Assembly: GCA_002322035.1 (NCBI GenBank) | Contig: DCNF01000018.1 | Coordinates: 32,583 to 39,359 of the forward strand | Origin: Geobacter sp. UBA1603 | GTDB lineage: Bacteria > Desulfobacterota > Desulfuromonadia > Geobacterales > Pseudopelobacteraceae | DNA: 6,777 nucleotides | Direction of reading: 5' to 3' | In this document: piece after piece, positions 1-5,994 of the stretch | How the letters are laid out: every line of letters begins with the position of its first letter | Numbering within the stretch: position 1 is the first letter of the stretch | Notes under the pieces: generated by a model | Told to the model about the DNA's origin: nothing | The model's input: the letters and a program-made list of their open reading frames with translations, nothing else | The model's database searches: none | Program-made: the position numbers and the translations under genes

Positions 1-1074
1 GCGTTACAGGTCTGGAAGCTTGATATGCCCCATCCCGATGTTTCTCTGGGGACCCTGTTCCGCAAAGTCTGGTACGAAGGCTACGACCGCCCCGAATTCG
101 TCTGGCAGTCGTCGGCTGCCAATGACGACTTTGAGCCGAAGATGAGCTTGATGCCGCTGATTTTCGGCACGTTCAAGGCAACCCTGTTTTCGATGCTGTT
201 TGCAGTTCCGCTGGCGCTATTGGGCGCTCTCTACACCAGCCAGTTTATGTCGCCGTCGCTGAAGGGTCGGGTAAAACCGGTGGTTGAAATCATGGCTGCC
301 ATCCCTTCCGTCGTCGTCGGCTTTCTGGCCGGACTCTGGCTGGCTCCTCTGATTGACACAGTGGTACTGGCCTTTTTCAGCAGCATCATTATCGTGCCGC
401 TCCTGCTTGTGGCGGTAGTCGCCCTCTGGCGCCTGATCAGGCCATATTCCCGGCTGGGGCGCCTGACACACGGAACCGAGTTTGCCGTACTTGTCCCGGT
501 TGTCGTGCTCGGGATCTATCTGTCCTACCTGGCCGGAGGGGCACTGGAAGCCCGTTTTTTTGCCGGTGATTTCAAACAATGGCTGTTCAGCGCGATCGGG
601 ATTCGCTACGACCAGCGCAACACCATGATCATCGCGATCGCTCTCGGCTTTGCCGTTGTGCCGATTATTTTCACTATCGCCGAGGATGCGCTGTCAAATG
701 TGCCGCGTAACCTGTCGGCCGCCTCTCTGGCCCTGGGTGCAAGCCGCTGGCAGACCGCCTGGAGGGTTGTGCTTCCGTCTGCTCTGCCGGGCGTTTTTTC
801 GGCGATCATGATCGGATTCGGCCGAGCGGTTGGTGAAACCATGATCGTTCTGATGGCAACCGGCAATACACCGATCATGAGCTGGAGCCTTTTCAACGGA
901 TTGCGGTCACTGTCGGCCAACATCGCCGTCGAGATCCCCGAAGCACCGCTCAACGGTTCCCTCTACCGCACCCTGTTCCTCTCGGCAGTATTGCTGTTCA
1001 TTTTCACCTTCATTATCAACACGGCCGCCGAGGCGCTGCGCCAGAAGTTCCGCAAAAAATACGGGAGATACTGA
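1..1074 (+). CDS. pstC: Phosphate ABC transporter permease PstC, long form, 5'-partial
   Basis: Inner-membrane permease subunit that pairs with PstA to form the phosphate channel of the Pst importer. The frame is open to the first base of the window (visible start ALQVWKLD), so the ATG at 25 is probably internal, although a GGAAG lies 6 nt before it. The 357 visible residues contain about seven hydrophobic segments (visible residues roughly 51-77, 90-116, 120-142, 160-178, 208-230, 262-285 and 322-345). The EAA cytoplasmic loop that docks on the ATPase begins at nt 682 (EDALSNVPRN, then SLALGASRWQ), followed by GFGRAVGETM, typical of PstC. The segment just before the first visible helix (VWYEGYDRPEFVWQSS, then DDFEPK) resembles, from memory, the long PstC of Pseudomonas-like bacteria, which carries a large extracytoplasmic N-terminal domain; that part would lie upstream. 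pstA follows 25 nt downstream. The assignment is firm; full length and start are unknown. Confidence 0.93.
   Translation, partial: ALQVWKLDMPHPDVSLGTLFRKVWYEGYDRPEFVWQSSAANDDFEPKMSLMPLIFGTFKATLFSMLFAVPLALLGALYTSQFMSPSLKGRVKPVVEIMAAIPSVVVGFLAGLWLAPLIDTVVLAFFSSIIIVPLLLVAVVALWRLIRPYSRLGRLTHGTEFAVLVPVVVLGIYLSYLAGGALEARFFAGDFKQWLFSAIGIRYDQRNTMIIAIALGFAVVPIIFTIAEDALSNVPRNLSAASLALGASRWQTAWRVVLPSALPGVFSAIMIGFGRAVGETMIVLMATGNTPIMSWSLFNGLRSLSANIAVEIPEAPLNGSLYRTLFLSAVLLFIFTFIINTAAEALRQKFRKKYGRY
1063..1068 (+). promoter_or_regulatory. Shine-Dalgarno-like site inside the end of pstC
   Basis: GGGAGA lies 5 nt before an ATG at 1074 that overlaps the pstC stop codon (TGATG). That ATG is out of frame with pstA and opens only a 9-codon reading frame. 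The match to the anti-Shine-Dalgarno sequence and the spacing are good, but the codons here also encode the last residues of PstC, so the match may be incidental. Confidence 0.4.
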
Positions 1075-1103
1075 TGTATCTGATCTGTGAGGACAGTCGA
1101 TGA
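1074..1103 (+). other. Possible 9-codon minicistron bridging pstC and pstA
   Basis: The ATG at 1074-1076 shares its A with the pstC TGA (1072-1074). It reads MYLICEDSR and stops at TGA 1101-1103, which overlaps the pstA ATG (1100-1102) as ATGA. GGGAGA stands 5 nt upstream. A ribosome ending pstC could restart here and finish exactly at the pstA start, giving stop/start coupling on both sides. The peptide itself has no recognisable function. Short frames like this arise often by chance, so only the positions of both ends and the good ribosome site make it worth noting. Confidence 0.3.
1089..1093 (+). promoter_or_regulatory. Ribosome binding site of pstA
   Basis: GAGGA stands 6 nt before the ATG at 1100. 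It supports that ATG as the pstA start, and it lies inside the bridging 9-codon frame, so ribosomes translating that frame would pass over it. Confidence 0.7.
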
Positions 1104-2692
1104 AGAAATTCTGGAAGACGGGCGAACCCTGTGTCCTGGCGACCGGCGCCGCTCTGGCGGTCATTCTGGTAATGACACTGACGCTGGTTGGCGTGGTGAT
1201 TTCCAACGGATTTGGCTTTTTCTGGCCCCGGGAACTGGTCCGGCTGGAGCTGAAAGACGGGGGCATCGTACTGGGCCAGGTCATGGCCCGGGAAAAGAAC
1301 CCGGTCAACGGTACCCGCCGCCTGCAGCTCAAAGTTTCCAATCGTGACCTCTACGGCCAGGATTTCCGCTGGATTGACGAGCAGGACATTACCGGCCGGA
1401 GCGTGCCGGCCGATGCGGTACTGGTCGAGCGCCGGGAACACGGGAATTTTACCGGGTTTCTGACCGGGCTTTCGATTGAGGGGCTTGCCACCGCCACCAC
1501 GGGAAATCTGCACGAGACCCTGGAAAAAGCTCGCCAGGCAATCAAGGAAAAACTGGCTGAAGAGCAGGTTATCCGCAGCAGAATGACCCGCCTTAACGAG
1601 CGGGCGGAACGTTTGCGGCTGAAGCTGCTCTCGCTTGAGTACCGGGGCAGACAGGCAGCGGAGATTGCCGAGATGACAGCAACCCGCGAGAAACTTCTGG
1701 CCGAATTCAACACGCTGAACGATCAGGCTGCTGCGCTGCACGCCGCCATCGCCCGCCACAGCGCCCAGATGACTGATGCTACCGGCACTGCAAAAGATAT
1801 CCCTCTTGTGGATATCGTCAGAGTACAACAGCCCAACAGTATGTCGTTTGTTGCCAAAACCGCTGCCTATGCCTCAAAACTTCGCGAACTTCTCTTTGAT
1901 GACCCACGGGAGTCAAATACCGAAGGAGGACTGTTTCCGGCCATCTTTGGCACGGTGATGATGGTCATGCTGATGAGTGTCTTTTCGCTCCCCTTTGGTG
2001 TCATTGCTGCCGTATACTTGAGAGAATACGCCCGAGACGGCATCATGACCCGCCTGGTGAGGATCGCCGTCAACAATCTGGCCGGTGTGCCTTCGATCGT
2101 CTACGGAGTGTTCGGGCTGGGCTTTTTCGTCTATGGGGTCGGCGGTGGCATTGATAAACTGCTCTTTCCCGAACGACTGCCGACGCCGACCTTCGGAACC
2201 GGCGGAATCCTCTGGTCAAGCCTGACTCTGGCTCTTCTGACCGTGCCGGTGGTTATCGTGGCAACCGAAGAATCGCTGGCATCGATCCCGCGCGGCATCC
2301 GTGAAGGCTCACTGGCACTCGGCGCAACCCGTTTTCAGACACTGACCAGAATCCTGCTGCCGATGGCGACTCCCGGCATTATGACCGGCCTCATTCTGGC
2401 AATGGCCCGGGCCGCCGGAGAGGTTGCGCCGCTGATGGTCGTCGGAGTTGTCAAACTGGCCCCATCGCTTCCCTTTGATCTGAATTTCCCGTTTTTCCAT
2501 ATGGACCGCAAGTTCATGCACCTCGGTTTTCACATCTATGACGTCGGTTTTCAATCCCCCAATGTGGAGGCCGCCAAACCGATGGTCTACATCACGACAC
2601 TGCTGCTGCTGGCAATCGTGATCATCGCCTGCAGCACCGCCATTTACCTGCGCAATCAGATGCGCAGAAAATACACGACATCAAACTTCTAG
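1100..2692 (+). CDS. pstA: Phosphate ABC transporter permease PstA, long form with periplasmic coiled-coil insert
   Basis: Second membrane subunit of the Pst phosphate importer, 530 residues against roughly 280-300 for the common short PstA. Residues 1-15 are a short basic cytoplasmic start and 16-38 a first membrane helix. Residues about 43-276 are a hydrophilic insert expected to be periplasmic. Its first part looks beta-rich ([20 protein letters not shown]), and residues about 136-222 are rich in Glu, Lys, Arg, Leu and Ala with heptad-like spacing, suggesting a coiled coil. The permease domain runs from about 278 to 515: helices near 280-307, 325-346, 370-388, 426-450 and 492-514, with the EAA loop from E390 ([10 protein letters not shown], then [10 protein letters not shown]) and [12 protein letters not shown], which matches PstA. 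A GAGGA site supports the start. It lies 25 nt after pstC and 32 nt before pstB in one apparent operon. The permease call is secure; the insert's role is unknown. Confidence 0.94.
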   Translation: MKKFWKTGEPCVLATGAALAVILVMTLTLVGVVISNGFGFFWPRELVRLELKDGGIVLGQVMAREKNPVNGTRRLQLKVSNRDLYGQDFRWIDEQDITGRSVPADAVLVERREHGNFTGFLTGLSIEGLATATTGNLHETLEKARQAIKEKLAEEQVIRSRMTRLNERAERLRLKLLSLEYRGRQAAEIAEMTATREKLLAEFNTLNDQAAALHAAIARHSAQMTDATGTAKDIPLVDIVRVQQPNSMSFVAKTAAYASKLRELLFDDPRESNTEGGLFPAIFGTVMMVMLMSVFSLPFGVIAAVYLREYARDGIMTRLVRIAVNNLAGVPSIVYGVFGLGFFVYGVGGGIDKLLFPERLPTPTFGTGGILWSSLTLALLTVPVVIVATEESLASIPRGIREGSLALGATRFQTLTRILLPMATPGIMTGLILAMARAAGEVAPLMVVGVVKLAPSLPFDLNFPFFHMDRKFMHLGFHIYDVGFQSPNVEAAKPMVYITTLLLLAIVIIACSTAIYLRNQMRRKYTTSNF

Positions 2693-2724
2693 CCGCTCAT
2701 CACGCCTTCGAGGACAACCGCACC

Positions 2725-3507
2725 ATGACAGATAAGACAACCACCGCAACCCCGGCTCCGATTCTTTCGGTCCGCGACCTGAATCTCTTCTACGGAGAAA
2801 AGCAGGCCCTCAAAAACATACAGCTCGATATGCACCGCAATCAGGTCACTGCGTTCATCGGGCCGTCGGGGTGCGGAAAATCAACCCTGCTGCGCTGCTT
2901 CAACCGCATGAACGATCTGGTGGAGTCAGCCCGGATCGACGGCAGCATCCGCCTGGACGGAGAGGAGATCAATGCTCCAACCACCGATGTCATTTCACTC
3001 CGCCGGCGCGTCGGCATGGTTTTTCAGCAGTCAAACCCGTTTCCCAAGTCGATCTATGAGAACATCGTCTATGGCATGCGGATTGCCGGAAACAACAATA
3101 AATCAGAACTCGAAGAGACCGTTGAACGAAGCCTCAAGGCTGCCGCCATCTGGGACGAGGTCAAAGATCGGCTGCATGATTCGGCACTGGGGCTCTCCGG
3201 CGGCCAGGCGCAGCGAATCTGCATCGCCCGGGCGATTGCCGTTAATCCCGAAATCATTCTGATGGATGAGCCGTGCTCGGCTCTGGACCCGATTTCGACA
3301 CTTAAAATTGAAGAGTTGATTGAGGAACTGAAAAGGAAGTACACTATTATCATCGTAACCCATAATATGCAGCAGGCTGCACGGGTTTCAGATGTTACCG
3401 GCTTTTTTTACCTGGGCGAACTGATCGAGTGCGGCACAACCAGAACCATGTTCACCAATCCGGAGAAAAAACAGACGGAAGATTACATCACAGGGAGATT
3501 CGGGTAA
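2725..3507 (+). CDS. pstB: Phosphate ABC transporter ATP-binding protein PstB
   Basis: Cytoplasmic ATPase that powers phosphate import by the PstC/PstA channel. At 260 residues it has normal family length and every ABC motif: Walker [10 protein letters not shown] (46-54), the Q-loop with the PstB-typical [15 protein letters not shown], signature LSGGQAQR (157-164), Walker B IILMDEP with D181 and catalytic E182, D-loop SALD (185-188) and switch H213 in [13 protein letters not shown] after Walker A and CSALDPIST after Walker B are also typical of PstB. In the signature the position after LSGGQ is Ala where I expect Gln in most PstB; the core motif is intact. GAGGA at 2710-2714 lies 10 nt before the ATG. 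The TAA stop shares its last base with the phoU ATG (TAATG), which suggests coupled translation. Confidence 0.97.
   Translation: MTDKTTTATPAPILSVRDLNLFYGEKQALKNIQLDMHRNQVTAFIGPSGCGKSTLLRCFNRMNDLVESARIDGSIRLDGEEINAPTTDVISLRRRVGMVFQQSNPFPKSIYENIVYGMRIAGNNNKSELEETVERSLKAAAIWDEVKDRLHDSALGLSGGQAQRICIARAIAVNPEIILMDEPCSALDPISTLKIEELIEELKRKYTIIIVTHNMQQAARVSDVTGFFYLGELIECGTTRTMFTNPEKKQTEDYITGRFG
3492..3497 (+). promoter_or_regulatory. Ribosome binding site of phoU, inside pstB
   Basis: AGGGAG lies 9 nt before the ATG at 3507 and decides the phoU start there. The same frame is open further upstream inside pstB, but those 26 extra codons (starting at 3429) have no PhoU-like content and would overlap pstB. 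Confidence 0.7.
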
Positions 3508-4178
3508 TGGAAAGAGAGCATATCAGCGCGTCGTTCGATGTTGAGTTGAGCGAACTGCGGACTCGCATACTGGCGATGGGCGGTAAAGTGGAAGTGATGA
3601 TCGCCGGATCGATCAAGGCCCTCGTTGACCGGGACACGGCGCTGGCCGAGCGGATCATCGCCATGGACCACGAGGTCAATACCTGCGAGGTTTCGGTCGA
3701 TGAAAAATGCCTGGAACTGCTTGCATTGCGCCAGCCGGCCGCCCGCGACCTGCGCTTCATCACGCTGGTACTCAAAATCGTCACGGATCTGGAACGGATC
3801 GGCGACCAGTGCGCCAACATTTCCAAGCGGGTGCGGGAACTGAATGAAGAACCGCCGCTCAAACCGTACATCGATATCCCGCGCATGGCCCACGCAACCG
3901 GAGTCATGCTGAAAGAGGCGCTTGATGCCTTTGTCCGCGGTGATTCAGATTTGGCGGTCAAGGTCTGCAAGGACGACAGCTTTGTCGATGACCTGAATAT
4001 CCAGATCCAGCGGGAACTGCTGACCTTCATGATCGAAGACCCGAGCACCATTTCCCGGGCAATGAAGATCAACTACATCTCAAAAAGCCTGGAGCGTATT
4101 GCCGATCATGCCACCAATATTGCCGAAATGGTGATCTTCATGGTCAAGGGCAAAGACATTCGCCACACCATCGCCTGA
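3507..4178 (+). CDS. phoU: Phosphate transport system regulator PhoU
   Basis: Cytoplasmic helical protein that restrains phosphate uptake and the PhoR/PhoB response when phosphate is plentiful, acting with the Pst transporter. It has 223 residues and two repeated three-helix bundles, as is usual for PhoU. Residues 1-60 (FDVELSELRTRILAMGGKVE onward) match the family start. The two metal-binding-type motifs are DLERIGDQCANI (94-105) and SLERIADHATNIAE (194-207), with DEKCLELLALRQPAARDLR before the first. The start at 3507 is set by the AGGGAG site and by the one-base overlap with the pstB stop (TAATG). Its place directly after pstB is the classic order and supports co-regulation with uptake genes. 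No Pho box is visible, as the operon's promoter lies outside the window. Confidence 0.96.
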   Translation: MEREHISASFDVELSELRTRILAMGGKVEVMIAGSIKALVDRDTALAERIIAMDHEVNTCEVSVDEKCLELLALRQPAARDLRFITLVLKIVTDLERIGDQCANISKRVRELNEEPPLKPYIDIPRMAHATGVMLKEALDAFVRGDSDLAVKVCKDDSFVDDLNIQIQRELLTFMIEDPSTISRAMKINYISKSLERIADHATNIAEMVIFMVKGKDIRHTIA

Positions 4179-4198
4179 CACGGCTTCGGTCTTACGAA

Positions 4199-4222
4199 CG
4201 GCCCGTGAAGCCCACGGGGCCG
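4199..4222 (+). other. Hairpin between phoU and the CoA-binding protein gene
   Basis: CGGCCCGTG (4199-4207) can pair with CACGGGGCCG (4213-4222): nine base pairs with one bulged G (4219) and a 5-nt loop. No T-run follows, so it is not a standard intrinsic terminator. It could stabilise the upstream pst-phoU mRNA end or reduce read-through, or simply reflect GC-rich sequence. Confidence 0.4.
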
Positions 4223-4233
4223 CCAAACCCGCC

Positions 4234-4242
4234 AGAGGGGAG
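4234..4242 (+). promoter_or_regulatory. Ribosome binding site of the CoA-binding protein gene
   Basis: AGAGGGGAG lies 7 nt before the ATG at 4250 and selects that start over an in-frame GTG at 4205, which would add 15 Pro/Gly-rich residues lying within the hairpin region. The ATG at 4245 is in another frame. Confidence 0.7.
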
Positions 4243-4249
4243 ATATGCG

Positions 4250-4654
4250 ATGACTATCGGCGAACAGGTTGAACGGTTTCTGGCCGCACCGGCTTTTGGC
4301 GTGGCTGGCGCATCCGCCAACCGGGACAAGTTCGGAAACAAGGTGCTCCGCTGCTACCTACAGAACAACCGTCGCGTTATTCCGGTCAATCCGGGCGAGG
4401 CAATGATTGAGGGAGTTGCCGCGGTAGCATCGATCAGTGATCTACCCGCCGATGTGAAGAGCGTCTCATTCATCACACCGCCGGCGGTGACCGAAAAGCT
4501 TGTTCCGCTGGCTATCGAACGGGGAGTGGAAAACATCTGGATGCAGCCGGGAGCCCAGAGCAGCGCTGCTGTTTCGCTCTGCAAGGAGAAGGGGGTTAAC
4601 GTGATCGCTGACGGGAGCTGCATACTGGTGGTGCTGGGATACCGCGACCACTAG
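4250..4654 (+). CDS. CoA-binding domain protein (YccU/COG1832-like)
   Basis: Small cytoplasmic protein of 134 residues that is one Rossmann-type CoA-binding domain, similar to the first domain of succinyl-CoA synthetase alpha subunits. Visible features are the glycine-rich nucleotide loop FGVAGASANRDKFGNKVL (16-33), the strand and turn VIPVNPGEAMIEGVA (43-57), SVSFITPPAV (71-80), and IWMQPGAQS (96-104), the equivalent of the WLQ-G segment of the family, then a C-terminal ADGSC (120-124) where relatives carry a conserved Cys. No catalytic partner domain is present, so an enzyme activity cannot be claimed; a role in binding CoA or acyl-CoA is inferred from the family. It sits 71 nt after phoU on the same strand with a strong ribosome site and no clear terminator between, so it is probably transcribed with the pst operon. 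Its stop overlaps the end of the convergent GGDEF gene. Confidence 0.85.
   Translation: MTIGEQVERFLAAPAFGVAGASANRDKFGNKVLRCYLQNNRRVIPVNPGEAMIEGVAAVASISDLPADVKSVSFITPPAVTEKLVPLAIERGVENIWMQPGAQSSAAVSLCKEKGVNVIADGSCILVVLGYRDH
4651..4654. other. Shared CTAG stop of two convergent genes
   Basis: The palindrome CTAG supplies TAG to both genes: plus-strand TAG at 4652-4654 ends the CoA-binding protein and minus-strand TAG (complement of 4651-4653) ends the GGDEF protein. The coding regions overlap by 4 nt, leaving no room for a dedicated terminator between them. Confidence 0.9.
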
Positions 4655-5991
4655 CCATCAGGCGTTTCGACATCGGTCACCACCTGATCACGCCCCTGGG
4701 CCTTGGCCTGGTACATGAGGCTGTCAACATGGTTGACGATCCTGTCCAGCGTATCGAGGCCGACGGTTCCGACCCAGGTCGCACCGATGCTGAGTGTCAA
4801 CTTCAGGGGTGTGTTTTCAGCCATAAAATTGTTGCTGCGGATGATCTCCAGCAGACGGCCGGCGATGGTGGCAACATCAGCAGCAGATGTATTAGGCAGC
4901 AGAATCAGAAATTCCTCTCCGCCGTAACGGCCGAACAGATCATAGGGGCGCAGGATGCCGCCAACCACCCGCGTGAATTCACGCAGCAGGCTGTCTCCTG
5001 CGGCGTGGCCGAATCTGTCGTTGACCTGCTTGAAATAATCCAGATCCATCATAATGAATCCCAGCCCGTCAAAATCAGCCTGTTTCTCCCGGGCACGCCG
5101 CATCAGGGCAAGAAGCTGCTCGGCCCGGGAGAACAGCTCGCGGCGATTGAGAATACCGGTCAGGGGATCGGTGCTTGCCAGAAAGGCCACCTTATCATAG
5201 GCGGCTTTCAGCGCCGCTGATTCACGGTTGATGACGACCAGCGACAACATGGACATCAGAAATACCGCACTCGCAAGAAACAGCAATGACTCGACCAGCT
5301 TCTTGCCGTAGCTGGCTTTTATTCCGGTAATGTCGGAAGAAACCGCAAATACTCCCATCATTTGGCCATCCTTATGCCGGAGCGGTATGTAGGCGGTGGC
5401 CAGATGGATGTTTTTCCGCGTTTCCCCCAGGAGGTCAATCACGGTCTGATGCTCATCGACAGCATAAATATTCGTGCTGCGCTGGTAACAGTCCAGAAGC
5501 TCAACGTCAGGATCCCGCATGCCGATCTGGCTTTTATGGCTGCTGTAGACAACAGTCCCTTCGCGGTTGTAGATCACGACCGCCACAATGCTCATCGGGT
5601 CATACATATCGCGGAGACGTGTATCCAGAGTATCGAATGAAGCGGGAGAAATGCTGATGTCAGGCCCGTCCTGGGTCTGGATGACGCTGATGGCGTCAAC
5701 CTCGGTGTAAAATATGGCGTCGGCAATCTTTTCAGAGCTCGAAACGACGCTCTCTCGCAGGTTCACGTTGGAGTTCCAGTAAAAGACCGCTGAAGCAATG
5801 CCAAGCATGGTTACCAGGCAGGCCGCTGCCAGAGCAATGTATGCCCGTTTGAAATGCTCCGGCGACTTGCGTGAAAAATCGCCCACTTCTGTCATATGCG
5901 CAACGTTCATGGGTGCCTGGTGAATCTGATGGTTTATACCATTTTTACCACAAGCCATCGGCAATGCAACTCTCATCATGCAACTCGCCAC
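4651..5991 (-). CDS. Membrane-bound GGDEF diguanylate cyclase with periplasmic Cache-like sensor
   Basis: Predicted to make c-di-GMP from two GTP in response to a periplasmic signal. Using the GTG start at 5991 it has 446 residues: cytoplasmic 1-49, membrane helix 50-72, periplasmic sensor about 73-231, membrane helix 232-255, short linker, then GGDEF domain 273-440. The sensor looks like a single PDC/Cache fold (VAVVIYNREGTVVYSSHKSQ near 136-155 and PLRHKDGQMMGVFAVSSDIT near 203-222); its ligand cannot be read. The catalytic domain has STDPLTGILNRREL (273-286), metal-binding D316 in MMDLDYFKQVNDRFGH and the active-site GGEEF (357-361). RPYD (348-351), five residues before it, is the product-inhibition I-site, so activity and feedback control are likely. 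The start is uncertain: GTG 5991 has AGGGG 9 nt upstream, but ATG 5979, 5976 or 5910 is possible. It follows uup with a 3-nt gap on the GTG reading. Confidence 0.92.
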   Translation of the reverse strand: MASCMMRVALPMACGKNGINHQIHQAPMNVAHMTEVGDFSRKSPEHFKRAYIALAAACLVTMLGIASAVFYWNSNVNLRESVVSSSEKIADAIFYTEVDAISVIQTQDGPDISISPASFDTLDTRLRDMYDPMSIVAVVIYNREGTVVYSSHKSQIGMRDPDVELLDCYQRSTNIYAVDEHQTVIDLLGETRKNIHLATAYIPLRHKDGQMMGVFAVSSDITGIKASYGKKLVESLLFLASAVFLMSMLSLVVINRESAALKAAYDKVAFLASTDPLTGILNRRELFSRAEQLLALMRRAREKQADFDGLGFIMMDLDYFKQVNDRFGHAAGDSLLREFTRVVGGILRPYDLFGRYGGEEFLILLPNTSAADVATIAGRLLEIIRSNNFMAENTPLKLTLSIGATWVGTVGLDTLDRIVNHVDSLMYQAKAQGRDQVVTDVETPDG

Positions 5992-5993
5992 AT
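5976..5993 (-). other. Possible 5-codon minicistron between uup and the GGDEF gene
   Basis: On the minus strand, 1 nt after the uup TAA, an ATG (5993-5991) opens a frame MWRVA ending in TGA (5978-5976). That TGA overlaps the in-frame GGDEF ATG at 5979-5977 as ATGA. AGGGG (6005-6001), within the last uup codons, stands 7 nt before the ATG, a better spacing than to the GTG at 5991. It may couple the two genes or may be accidental. Confidence 0.22.
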
Positions 5994-5994
5994 A

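Noticed and set aside
25..1074. ATG at 25 as the true start of pstC, with GGAAG 6 nt upstream
   Set aside because: The frame is open upstream to base 1 and the upstream residues run on into a segment that resembles long PstC, so this is more likely an internal Met. Upstream sequence would settle it.
1016..1828. Minus-strand open frame of 270 codons opposite the pstC end and pstA insert
   Set aside because: It lies wholly antisense to well-supported permease genes, has no recognisable domain or ribosome site, and its composition (Gln, Arg, Pro and Gly rich) is what a GC-rich complement gives.
3429..3506. N-terminal extension of PhoU by 26 codons inside pstB
   Set aside because: The extension has no PhoU similarity, overlaps pstB out of frame, and a good ribosome site supports the ATG at 3507.
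4640..4690. Bidirectional terminator between the convergent genes
   Set aside because: No stem with an adjacent T-run or A-run was found around the CTAG.
5930..5970. Promoter for the GGDEF gene on the minus strand (TATAAA around 5939-5934)
   Set aside because: A TATAAA-like -10 is present but no -35 match is found at 15-18 nt, and a sigma-54 reading of the nearby TGGCTTG lacks the -12 GC element.
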